Positions 1-7,469 of a DNA stretch of 33,342 nucleotides are shown piece by piece; position 1 is the stretch's first letter, and each line of letters opens with the position of its first letter. The notes below the pieces were generated by a model, which saw only the letters and a program-made list of their open reading frames with translations, did no database searches and was not told where the DNA came from. The stretch is from contig CAJWZG010000005.1 of assembly GCA_913049565.1 (NCBI GenBank), positions 1-33,342 on the forward strand. The letters run 5' to 3'. The position numbers were made by a program, and so were the translations under genes. This stretch comes from an uncultured Gammaproteobacteria bacterium. GTDB lineage: Bacteria; Pseudomonadota; Gammaproteobacteria; Pseudomonadales; Azotimanducaceae_A.

Positions 1-1
1 C

Positions 2-2449
2 ACGATGGACCAACAGGGTAATGGTGTCGTTCTAAGAGGCATCGGTACTCGCCAGGCGGGTATGAACCATATGGACCGTGCTGTGGCTCAATACATTAAT
101 GGGGCATATACGATTGGAACCTATGGAACTATGCCTGGAGGTGGTTTCGATTTGGAGGGTATCGAAATCGCGCGTGGCCCTCAGGGAACACTGAACGGCC
201 GAAACTCACTTGCCGGATCAATTAACTACCTTTACAAGAAACCGACTCGCGACTGGGACGCAGTTGTCGAGCTTGAAGTAACTGATGACGTGCAGGAGCG
301 TGTCAATGTGGCATTTGGCGGCGCAGTACCGTTTAACGAAAATCTTGCGTTTCGTATAACAGCTGGCTCGCACACAGGGGATGGCGTTCAAGAAAACCTT
401 GGCGACGGGCCCGATTATGGCGCGCCAGAGCACTTCTTTGCAGCTGGTCAGCTCCGATTCCAAACAGAAAAGGTCGATGCGAACGTCAGGTATTCGAAGG
501 TTGAAGACAAGGGGGTCTCCAGCAGCCTAGTAGCGTTGATTAACCCCAATACGACCGATGCTGAAATCGAACTGCTGGGGGGATACTCCATAGGTAACGC
601 GCCGCCAAACGGCGTATCACCTGTGACGAATTTCAACTACTTACAGGCCGACGGTGTTCCTGCTATCGCGGCAGATTGCCCGGTTGGGATGCCAGGCATG
701 CGCTGCGGAGACGTAAAAAACAAGGTGGCCTATAACTACCCAAACCGCGAAGACAGTCGCGCAGAACGCTGGGATGCTTATCTCAGTTATGACTTTACAG
801 AGAACCTAAACGCCAAATACACCTATAGCGAGGGCGTTACTTCTCAGCAGTACTTTAAAGAGTATGACTACTCGAACAGGCAGCCTTCCGCTGATGACAA
901 TCTGTTGTCGGCAGATGGCGGAGTGACTTATCTAAATCGTTTCGGAGATTTGCCTTATGATTATGACGAATCCTCCCACGAGCTCTTGATCACCTACGCA
1001 CCTTCAGAGAAGCTAACTGTGCAGGGTGGAGCCTTTAAATACTCTAACAAAACGCGTTGGGCAGTTGTCCGAAATGAGCTGAATAACTCATGGAGAGACG
1101 GTACTGCGGATGAGCAGTGGTCCACCTATGATGGGCCTGATACCCACGCTTGGGGCGTAGTAACGGGTATGAACAGTTTCTCGAGTTGTCAGGAGGGGCT
1201 TGAGGCATTTAATGCGGCGTATAGCTGGTTTAGAACGAGCGCTGAGCAGGCAGCTGCAGAAGGTGCGACTACGTGGTATTCCTGCCCAGAGGGTGACTAT
1301 CACACTGAAAACGTCTACTACGGGACAAAAGCACAGCAAACTAGCCAAGCAGTCTTTGCAAATGTGGATTACACAATTAGTGACACCTGGGCGATCTCGG
1401 CCGGGTTGCGTTATGTTGAAGATGAGAAGCTACAGAGTTTAAATGGTCAGCAAGGGTTTTTCTGTACTGGTTTTCTGCAAGCAGGGCCGGCGTGTTCAGG
1501 ATACACCAATGGAGGTTTCGACTACCCGAATACTTGGGAGGCCGTCGTTGGACAGAGCACCCTCGAGTATACGTTGCCAAATCAGAATCTACTCTATGGT
1601 CGAATCTCCACTGGTCACCAATCTGGTGTGTTCAATCGCGAAGAGAACGGGCAGGTTTTCGCCCAGGACTTCTCTGACGAATCAAATCTTATGAATTGGG
1701 AAATGGGTTCAAAAGGATTCCTTTTGGATGGTAAAATGCAGTACGCCGTTGGCGTCTACCTGATGCAATACGATGACATGCAGATCGAAGCTTTTCAGCC
1801 TGCTCCGGATGGATCGTCCATGCCGATAACCTCGGAAACTCCGATCGTTGAGTATGCTGGCAACATTGGAAAGACAGATGTTTGGGGCGTGGAGGCCGAG
1901 TATGCTTATGCTTTGAATGACCGGACGCGAATTATGGGCTTCTACGCCTATCAGGATTCCGAACTCGGACAGCATGAATCCGTTGTATCGGGAGATCCGA
2001 ATGCGGAATGGGACTACCATGAGCACTTGGACGAGCAGACCGGCATGATGCGCACAAGTCCATACCAGCTGCCGGCCGATCAAACCGGTAACCAACTGCC
2101 AAATCAGCCTAAGCACAAGGCTGCGGCAACACTCAGCTACGACTATCCTCTGACCGGAGGGTCCTCGCTGACCTTTTACGGCACATACAACTACATCGCT
2201 GATGCGTATCCGACGATTGCCAACGTCGAGTTGTATAAAATGCCAAGTTACACTCGCCTGGACCTCTCTGCCTCTTGGTTTAGCAGCGACGAGACCGTCA
2301 ATGTGCAGTTTTTTGTGAATAATGTTCTGGATGAGATCGGCATCAATGAATTCATGATGGACGGTAATTTAGGGGGGAACCTTGCTCTGGCGCAGCTGAC
2401 TAATCATCGGTATATGGGACTACGAGTGAGATATACGCCTAACTTCTAA
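2..2449 (+). CDS. TonB-dependent outer-membrane receptor, 5'-truncated by the window edge
   Basis: Gated outer-membrane channel that imports a scarce ligand using TonB energy. The frame is open to the left edge, so signal peptide, TonB box and the first part of the plug are missing; the first in-window ATG is probably not the start. Visible plug motifs are LRGIG and IEIARGPQGT, followed by a long barrel ending in RVRYTPNF with the terminal Phe usual for BamA-dependent barrels. Several paired cysteines (CPVGMPGMRC, CTGFLQAGPAC, and C/C pairs near CQEG and CPEG) probably form disulfides in extracellular loops. It is a paralogue of the receptor at 11.8-14.6 kb: both share plug motifs, a QEN(L/I)G loop and a (V/T)EDKG strand. 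The ligand cannot be read from sequence. A strong terminator follows directly. Family confident; substrate unknown. Confidence 0.93.
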   Translation, partial: TMDQQGNGVVLRGIGTRQAGMNHMDRAVAQYINGAYTIGTYGTMPGGGFDLEGIEIARGPQGTLNGRNSLAGSINYLYKKPTRDWDAVVELEVTDDVQERVNVAFGGAVPFNENLAFRITAGSHTGDGVQENLGDGPDYGAPEHFFAAGQLRFQTEKVDANVRYSKVEDKGVSSSLVALINPNTTDAEIELLGGYSIGNAPPNGVSPVTNFNYLQADGVPAIAADCPVGMPGMRCGDVKNKVAYNYPNREDSRAERWDAYLSYDFTENLNAKYTYSEGVTSQQYFKEYDYSNRQPSADDNLLSADGGVTYLNRFGDLPYDYDESSHELLITYAPSEKLTVQGGAFKYSNKTRWAVVRNELNNSWRDGTADEQWSTYDGPDTHAWGVVTGMNSFSSCQEGLEAFNAAYSWFRTSAEQAAAEGATTWYSCPEGDYHTENVYYGTKAQQTSQAVFANVDYTISDTWAISAGLRYVEDEKLQSLNGQQGFFCTGFLQAGPACSGYTNGGFDYPNTWEAVVGQSTLEYTLPNQNLLYGRISTGHQSGVFNREENGQVFAQDFSDESNLMNWEMGSKGFLLDGKMQYAVGVYLMQYDDMQIEAFQPAPDGSSMPITSETPIVEYAGNIGKTDVWGVEAEYAYALNDRTRIMGFYAYQDSELGQHESVVSGDPNAEWDYHEHLDEQTGMMRTSPYQLPADQTGNQLPNQPKHKAAATLSYDYPLTGGSSLTFYGTYNYIADAYPTIANVELYKMPSYTRLDLSASWFSSDETVNVQFFVNNVLDEIGINEFMMDGNLGGNLALAQLTNHRYMGLRVRYTPNF

Positions 2450-2473
2450 CGGTCTTTTGCCAGAAGTTAAGCA

Positions 2474-2498
2474 AAGGGGGCCATTGGCCCCCTTTTTT
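2474..2498 (+). terminator. Rho-independent terminator of the first receptor gene
   Basis: A perfect stem GGGGGCC / GGCCCCC with an ATT loop (2476-2492) is followed by six T (2493-2498), 24 bases after the receptor stop codon. It makes the receptor the last gene of its transcript and isolates it from the downstream ATPase gene. Confidence 0.9.
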
Positions 2499-2879
2499 GT
2501 AGCTGCTTTAATGTCCCATAACCTCGCTCAGAGAAACGTCTTAAGCCTGAGCCCTGCAAGCCCTTGATGAAAGTAAGACGCGTTTTAAGCACCTATGAGT
2601 TATTCACGCATTCAACCCTAAATTGCACATCGGAGTTCTGCAAAGCACACACTCTTTTTTGATCGCCCAATTGAGTCGTTTCTTGGGGTTCAGCGTTCTG
2701 GCTGCAGAGCTTGTCTTGAAGTTTTTAGCTCCTTTAATATCCACGCGCGTATAGCCATCGCCTAGAATGATTCTGCCGCACCTTCGAAAAAATTTTAGCC
2801 TCGGGTGCTGGTTAGTCCGTGCGAAGATAACTAAGGTGTCTTCGACCAAAAGAAGAGCAGGCGAACAGAAGAGTCAAGA
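2499..2879. other. Intergenic region upstream of the YejF-like gene
   Basis: There is no convincing gene in these 381 bases. It holds one AGACGCG heptamer (2576-2582) matching the repeated motif in the divergent region at 11.4-11.6 kb. It also holds a possible sigma-70 promoter: TTGTCT (2711-2716), an 18-base spacer and TAATAT (2735-2740). A minus-strand open frame at 2604-2849 has no family resemblance and I do not treat it as a gene. Confidence 0.5.
2711..2740 (+). promoter_or_regulatory. Possible sigma-70 promoter for the YejF-like gene
   Basis: TTGTCT and TAATAT each match four of six consensus positions and are separated by 18 bases. The predicted start of transcription lies about 130 bases before the ATG. 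This is weak evidence. Confidence 0.28.
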
Positions 2880-4466
2880 ATGATGTCTAAAAGACTATTA
2901 TCGGTGCAAGATCTAGCAGTGCGGTTTGGCTCAATAGACGCTGTGAAAGGCGTCTCTTTTTATGTGGACCAAGGCGAAATCGTTTCTATCGTTGGTGAAT
3001 CAGGATCTGGCAAATCGGCTTCCGCGCTGTCTGTGCTGCGACTATTACCCAATCAGGTGGCAAGTCATCCCCGAGGCTCCATTGATTTCCTGGGTCAAAA
3101 ACTACTCGGTTCCAGTGACAGCGATATGCGGCGCTTGCGTGGCAACGAGATTGGCATGATTTTTCAGGAGCCTATGACCTCGCTTAACCCCCTGCATACC
3201 GTTGGCCGACAAATCGTCGAGACAATTCGTATTCATCGGCGCGTGAGCGTGAAAGACGCCGAAGCAGAAGCCATAACTCTGCTGGAGCGTGTGCGTTTGC
3301 CGGATGCAACGGGGAAAATGTCATCCTATGCCCACCAGCTCTCAGGCGGTCAACGCCAACGCGTGATGATTGCTATGGCGCTGGCCAACAAGCCGAGTTT
3401 GCTTATTGCCGACGAGCCGACTACAGCGCTAGATGTAACCGCTCAGGCTGGAATCTTAGAATTGCTGCAAGAGATAAACCGGGATACCAATATGGCCATC
3501 CTGCTGATCTCCCACGATTTGGCTATTGTAGAGAAGTTTGCTGATCGCGTTTATGTGATGTCCGAGGGCAAAGTCGTGGAAGAAGGGCCCACCGAAAAAA
3601 TTTTTAGGGCTCCTGATCACCCTTATACGAGTCACCTGATACGGGCGCGGCCTGAGGGCAAACCGCCAGCGCTACCAGCGGACGCTAAGCCAGTGCTGGA
3701 GTTGAAAAATTTTTCTATTAACTATAAAAGCAAGAGTAGCTGGATTGGAGCGACCAAGATATTTAATGCGGTTAAAGACCTTAACCTGCGTGTGCACGAA
3801 GGAGAGGCTCTCGGTGTGGTGGGTGAGTCAGGGTCGGGTAAAACCTCTCTTGGCCTTGGTATCTTGCGGCTGATAGAGAGTCAGGGGCCAATCATTTATT
3901 TAGGCAGTCGAATAGACAAGATTTCTAACAAAGATCTTTTATCACTGCGCAAGAACTTGCAGATCGTATTTCAAGACCCTTACAGTAGTTTGTCTCCTAG
4001 GTTGTCGCTGCGCGATATAATTGCCGAGGGGTTAGAGTTGCACGAGTCGCACCTGTCTCAGGTGCAGGTAGATGAGCGCGTGAGGCAGGCGCTTGAGGAA
4101 GTAGGTTTGAACCCCGATTGGATCGATCGCTATCCCCACGAATTGTCAGGCGGGCAGCGGCAACGAATTTCGTTGGCGAGAGTGCAGGTACTCAAACCTA
4201 CCTTTGTTATCCTCGATGAACCCACTTCTGCGCTAGACATGTCGGTTCAGGCCCAAATTGTTGACTTGCTCCGTGAGTTGCAGCAAAAACACAGCACGTC
4301 TTATCTCTTTATTAGCCACGATCTTGCTGTTGTGCGCTCACTTTGCCACTCAGTAATGGTGATGAAAGAGGGCTGTGTGGTGGAATCCGGTACCGCAGAT
4401 GAGGTCTTCCTGCGACCCCAAGCACCGTACACTAGAGAACTGCTCTCCGCCGCAATGCTTGCCTGA
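2880..4466 (+). CDS. yejF: YejF-like peptide ABC transporter ATPase with two nucleotide-binding domains
   Basis: Cytoplasmic ATPase of an oligopeptide/microcin-C-type importer; it should drive the YejB/YejE permease pair. Two complete ABC domains lie in one 528-residue chain. Domain 1 has Walker A GESGSGKS (39-46), signature LSGGQRQR (154-161) and Walker B LLIADEP (174-180). Domain 2 has Walker A GESGSGKT (315-322), signature LSGGQRQR (422-429) and Walker B FVILDEP (442-448). Both halves look catalytically intact. The Oligo_HPY-type tail follows domain 1 (HPYTSHL). The start may be either of two adjacent ATGs; AGAAGAG lies upstream. In enterobacteria yejF is the last gene of yejABEF; here it is on the opposite strand from yejABE and separated by one unknown gene, so stoichiometry must be set by two promoters. 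The substrate is unknown. Confidence 0.92.
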   Translation: MMSKRLLSVQDLAVRFGSIDAVKGVSFYVDQGEIVSIVGESGSGKSASALSVLRLLPNQVASHPRGSIDFLGQKLLGSSDSDMRRLRGNEIGMIFQEPMTSLNPLHTVGRQIVETIRIHRRVSVKDAEAEAITLLERVRLPDATGKMSSYAHQLSGGQRQRVMIAMALANKPSLLIADEPTTALDVTAQAGILELLQEINRDTNMAILLISHDLAIVEKFADRVYVMSEGKVVEEGPTEKIFRAPDHPYTSHLIRARPEGKPPALPADAKPVLELKNFSINYKSKSSWIGATKIFNAVKDLNLRVHEGEALGVVGESGSGKTSLGLGILRLIESQGPIIYLGSRIDKISNKDLLSLRKNLQIVFQDPYSSLSPRLSLRDIIAEGLELHESHLSQVQVDERVRQALEEVGLNPDWIDRYPHELSGGQRQRISLARVQVLKPTFVILDEPTSALDMSVQAQIVDLLRELQQKHSTSYLFISHDLAVVRSLCHSVMVMKEGCVVESGTADEVFLRPQAPYTRELLSAAMLA

Positions 4467-4581
4467 CTTGACCTTTGACTGATGCTCGTTCAGCCGAAGC
4501 CGAAGGTATCGTATTCAGAAAAGGGTGATTTTTTTAGCGGGGCAGTTGACCCTTTGAGTTGCTCCTTTTAGCGTTCCCCGA

Positions 4582-4601
4582 CGTTAGAAATAATCCTAAC
4601 G
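4582..4601. repeat. Small inverted repeat upstream of the unknown CxxC gene
   Basis: CGTTAG (4582-4587) and CTAACG (4596-4601) form a perfect inverted repeat with an eight-base spacer, ending about ten bases before the Shine-Dalgarno sequence. It could be an operator or an RNA hairpin that affects translation; it is short enough to be chance. Confidence 0.3.
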
Positions 4602-4621
4602 GCTTAATGAAAGGTGAAGAG

Positions 4622-5257
4622 ATGTCGGTAATCGATATGGCGAGTTTGAAGAAAGAAGGCGAATTTGGATCAAAGCCATGGTGCGAAGCCTGCGCAGCGG
4701 CTGCTGTGCAAATACTTAAGGAGGAGTCCTATTCGGATGACTTTGTCTGGGCTTTTACCGAACACTATACCTATCCACCAGCTCGCTTCTTGCAAGATGG
4801 TAGAAATAAGGCGGCTTACTACATCATGATAAGAAACGGCGAGGTAACGGGTGGTGATGGCGCGCCTGAGGAGGCCCTCTCGCTGCCGGGTTTTCACATC
4901 ACCGCGCGCTGGGCCGCCTTGTGCAATCAATCCGGCGCCTTTTATGGCAAGGAGGGAGGGCGTCGGCGCAGCGAGGACGAAGCGGTAATGTATGCAGCCA
5001 TAGAGCGCTACGTGGGTCGAGAAAACCCGTTGCAACGAGGCGGCGGGCCTGAAATTTTCTGGCCTCCTGAAGTAGGTGGGCCACTCATGGCGGGGGCGGA
5101 AGAGGGCAACGGCTTGCATAACATCGCCGCCACCATGCAAATAGCGTCGCCCGAATTTGCTGACTATCCCACTACAGAGATGCGCGTGCCAATTTTTGAC
5201 GAAATGAGCGAGGCGCAAAAAAAGGATTTCCTAGCCCTGCTGCATGTCTCTACATGA
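4622..5257 (+). CDS. Unrecognised 211-residue soluble protein with a WCxxC motif
   Basis: I do not recognise a family. I chose the ATG at 4622 because AAGGTGAAGAG lies directly upstream; an in-frame start 21 codons earlier lacks such a site. The protein has no signal peptide or membrane segment and is acidic. A WCEAC motif sits at residues 20-24, which could bind metal or be redox active. A glycine/proline-rich central part contains FHITARWAALC, a GKEGGRRR basic patch and GGGPEIFWPPEVGGP; the tail is acidic. It sits 155 bases after the YejF-like gene on the same strand and converges on the Yej permease genes, so a role in the same uptake or catabolic process is likely by position only. The opposite-strand frame (4670-5218) is a shadow. 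Confidence 0.7.
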   Translation: MSVIDMASLKKEGEFGSKPWCEACAAAAVQILKEESYSDDFVWAFTEHYTYPPARFLQDGRNKAAYYIMIRNGEVTGGDGAPEEALSLPGFHITARWAALCNQSGAFYGKEGGRRRSEDEAVMYAAIERYVGRENPLQRGGGPEIFWPPEVGGPLMAGAEEGNGLHNIAATMQIASPEFADYPTTEMRVPIFDEMSEAQKKDFLALLHVST

Positions 5258-5260
5258 GTA

Positions 5261-5289
5261 GTTGAACTGATTTAGCGAATCAGCTCAAC
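5261..5289. terminator. Hairpin between convergent genes, probable bidirectional terminator
   Basis: GTTGA-a-CTGATT (5261-5272) pairs with AATCAG-c-TCAAC (5278-5289): a 12-position stem with one mismatch and a TAGCG loop. It fills the 34-base gap between two convergent genes. There is no run of T on either side, so termination efficiency is uncertain. Confidence 0.5.
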
Positions 5290-5291
5290 CG

Positions 5292-6350
5292 TCAGTCACT
5301 TTCTAGAAGCTTGTTCTTGCGGGGGTCGAAGGCGTCTCTAACGGCCTCTCCGGTGAAAATTAGCAGCGTTAGCATAAAGGCCAGGGTAAATACCGTGGTA
5401 AGGCCAAGCCAGGGGGCGTGAACGTTAGTACGCCCCTGAGCTAATAAGCGGCCTAACGAGGGGGAATCTGCGGATAGTCCGAAGCCCAAAAAATCCAGCG
5501 ACGTGAGCAGGGTAATAGACCCGGTTAGAATGAAGGGTATGAAGGTTATTGTCGCAACCATGGCGTTGGGTAGGATATGTCTCACCATCACAGTGAAATT
5601 GCTGGCCCCTAGCGCCTTAGCTGCCATTACGAACGGAAGATTACGGGCTCGAAGAAATTCGGCGCGGACAACACCAACTAAGGACATCCAGCTAAAAGCG
5701 ACCAAGATAGCGAGTAACCAATAGACGTTGGACTCCACCACACTGGCAAGGATGATCAGCACGAACAGCATAGGCAGTCCGGCCCAAATTTCGGTGAGAC
5801 GCTGCCCAACTAAATCCACCATGCCGCCAAAGTACCCCTGCACCGCACCAATGGTTATGCCAATAATTGAGCTGAGTAAAGTAAGGCAAAGGCCAAACAA
5901 GAAAGACAGACGCACCCCATAGATCAAATTAGCGAGGACATCCTTACCGTAATTATCAGTGCCAAGGAGATGCCTAGATGAGGGCGGCGCCGGTGCAGGC
6001 ATTTGCAGCGCATAATCTAAGGTATCGTGCCGATAGCGTATGGGTGGCCACAGCATCCAGCCATCTGTGTCCTCAACTAACGATTGCACATAGCTGTCGA
6101 GGTAATCCGCTTCTGTTTCAAAGACTCCACCGAGTTCAGCCTCAGTGTAAACTGAGAAGACGGGGAAATAAAGTGCACCGTTGTGATGTAGTACCAGCGG
6201 CTTGTCATTCGCAATCAATTCAGCGAAAAGTGTGGTGCAAAACAGCACGACGAAAATCTGCAGAGACCGATATCCCCGCTTGTTTGCCTTGAAGTTGCTC
6301 CACCGTCTTTTCGTTAGTGGGCCAATACGAAACATATTCAGCGTCTGCAT
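5292..6350 (-). CDS. yejE: YejE-like inner-membrane permease of a peptide ABC importer
   Basis: Second permease subunit of the Yej importer, 352 residues. The N-terminus (LTKRRWSNFKANKRGYRSL, a hydrophobic helix, then ELIANDKPL) is typical of YejE. A periplasmic insert with LLGTDNYGKDVLANLIYGVRLS leads into the BPD_transp_1 domain with about five membrane helices. The coupling loop carrying AAKALGASNFTVMVRHILPNA contacts the ATPase. Its ATG lies three bases after the YejB-like stop, so the two are translationally coupled. It is the last gene of a minus-strand operon starting at the OtnK-like gene. No yejF follows it, unlike the canonical order. Confidence 0.92.
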   Translation of the reverse strand: MQTLNMFRIGPLTKRRWSNFKANKRGYRSLQIFVVLFCTTLFAELIANDKPLVLHHNGALYFPVFSVYTEAELGGVFETEADYLDSYVQSLVEDTDGWMLWPPIRYRHDTLDYALQMPAPAPPSSRHLLGTDNYGKDVLANLIYGVRLSFLFGLCLTLLSSIIGITIGAVQGYFGGMVDLVGQRLTEIWAGLPMLFVLIILASVVESNVYWLLAILVAFSWMSLVGVVRAEFLRARNLPFVMAAKALGASNFTVMVRHILPNAMVATITFIPFILTGSITLLTSLDFLGFGLSADSPSLGRLLAQGRTNVHAPWLGLTTVFTLAFMLTLLIFTGEAVRDAFDPRKNKLLESD

Positions 6351-6353
6351 CGG

Positions 6354-7469
6354 CTACCCTCCCCGTGTATCAAAGTCGATTCTAGGATCGACCAAGGTAT
6401 AGGTCAGGTCGGTGACAAGTTGTGCTACCAGGCCCAGCAAAGTAAAGATGAACAAGGTTCCAAAAACAATTGGATAGTCGCGACTCATTATGGCTTCAAA
6501 GCCCAAGAGGCCGAGGCCATTTAAAGAGAATATCACTTCGATTAGGATCGAGCTGGTGAGTAGGATTCCGATAAGTGCCGCGGGAAATCCGGCAATTACA
6601 ATCAGCATAGCGTTTCGGAAAATGTGGCCGTAGAGCATCTGCCTGTCAGTTGCGCCCTTGGCTTTGGCAGTAATCACGTATTGCTTATTAATTTCATCCA
6701 AGAATGAGTTCTTAGAAAGCATGGTTAGAGTGGCTACGCTACTCGCGACCATGGCAGCGACGGGCAGTGCGATATGGTGTAGCCGGTCTAAAATCTTCGC
6801 GCCTAAACTCAGGTTGGTGTAGTCGTCTGAGACTAAACCACGCAGTGGAAACCAATTTAGGAACTCGCCGCCAGCAAAAACAATAATCAGCAGCATTGCG
6901 AGCACAAAGCCTGGAATGGCAAAGGCGATAAGAATCACTAAACTTGTCCAAGCGTCGAATGCGCTTCCATCGTGCACTGCTTTGCGAATGCCTAACGGCA
7001 CGGCAATCAGATATACGATTAGCAGCGTTGCCCCGCCTAAAGATAACGATACCGGTAGTCGGTCTAAAATCAGATCGAGAACAGGCACGTCCTGATAAAA
7101 ACTTTCACCAAAGTCGAAGGCCGCGTAATCGCCCAGCATTCTGAAAAAGCGCTCGTGTGCGGGTTTGTCGAAGCCAAATTGTCGATTCAGGTCAGCCAGT
7201 AGTTCTGGGTCGATGCCGCGCGATGCTTCAAAGCTGCTTTGCTGACCGGGGTTAGTGCGCCCGCTGCTACCCCCGCCGCCAATCGTAGCTGTCGCTGAAG
7301 CGTCCATGCCCTGCAGCCTAGCAATAGCCTGATCGACAGGCCCTCCAGGTGCCGACTGAATAATTAGAAAATTAACCAGCATTACCCCGAGCAGGGTTGG
7401 CAGAATAAGCGCAATGCGACGGATGACATAACTTGAAAAGACACGACTTAGGATTGGCACGCGGTTCAT
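6354..7469 (-). CDS. yejB: YejB-like inner-membrane permease of a peptide ABC importer
   Basis: First permease subunit of the Yej importer, 371 residues. It starts with a cytoplasmic tail and helix (SSYVIRRIALILPTLLGVMLVNFLIIQSAPGGPVDQ), the usual opening of this family. Next is a long periplasmic loop with a glycine/serine-rich stretch (about residues 83-100) and FGFDKPAHERFF. The permease core has an AKAKGATDRQMLYGHIFRNA coupling loop and ends in DLTYTLVDPRIDFDTRGG. The ATG overlaps the stop of the binding-protein gene by four bases (ATGA), indicating coupling. Assignment to the YejB subgroup is by the N-terminus, C-terminus and gene order. Confidence 0.92.
   Translation of the reverse strand: MNRVPILSRVFSSYVIRRIALILPTLLGVMLVNFLIIQSAPGGPVDQAIARLQGMDASATATIGGGGSSGRTNPGQQSSFEASRGIDPELLADLNRQFGFDKPAHERFFRMLGDYAAFDFGESFYQDVPVLDLILDRLPVSLSLGGATLLIVYLIAVPLGIRKAVHDGSAFDAWTSLVILIAFAIPGFVLAMLLIIVFAGGEFLNWFPLRGLVSDDYTNLSLGAKILDRLHHIALPVAAMVASSVATLTMLSKNSFLDEINKQYVITAKAKGATDRQMLYGHIFRNAMLIVIAGFPAALIGILLTSSILIEVIFSLNGLGLLGFEAIMSRDYPIVFGTLFIFTLLGLVAQLVTDLTYTLVDPRIDFDTRGG

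Noticed and set aside
1709..2116. 135-codon minus-strand frame inside the first receptor
   Set aside because: Antisense shadow of a well-supported TonB-dependent receptor.
2604..2849. 81-codon minus-strand frame in the gap before the YejF-like gene
   Set aside because: No ribosome-binding site or recognisable motif; its residues look like translated noncoding sequence.
4670..5218. 182-codon open frame on the minus strand
   Set aside because: It lies wholly within the plus-strand CxxC gene, which has a good ribosome-binding site; the minus-strand product has a basic, random-looking composition and no family features.
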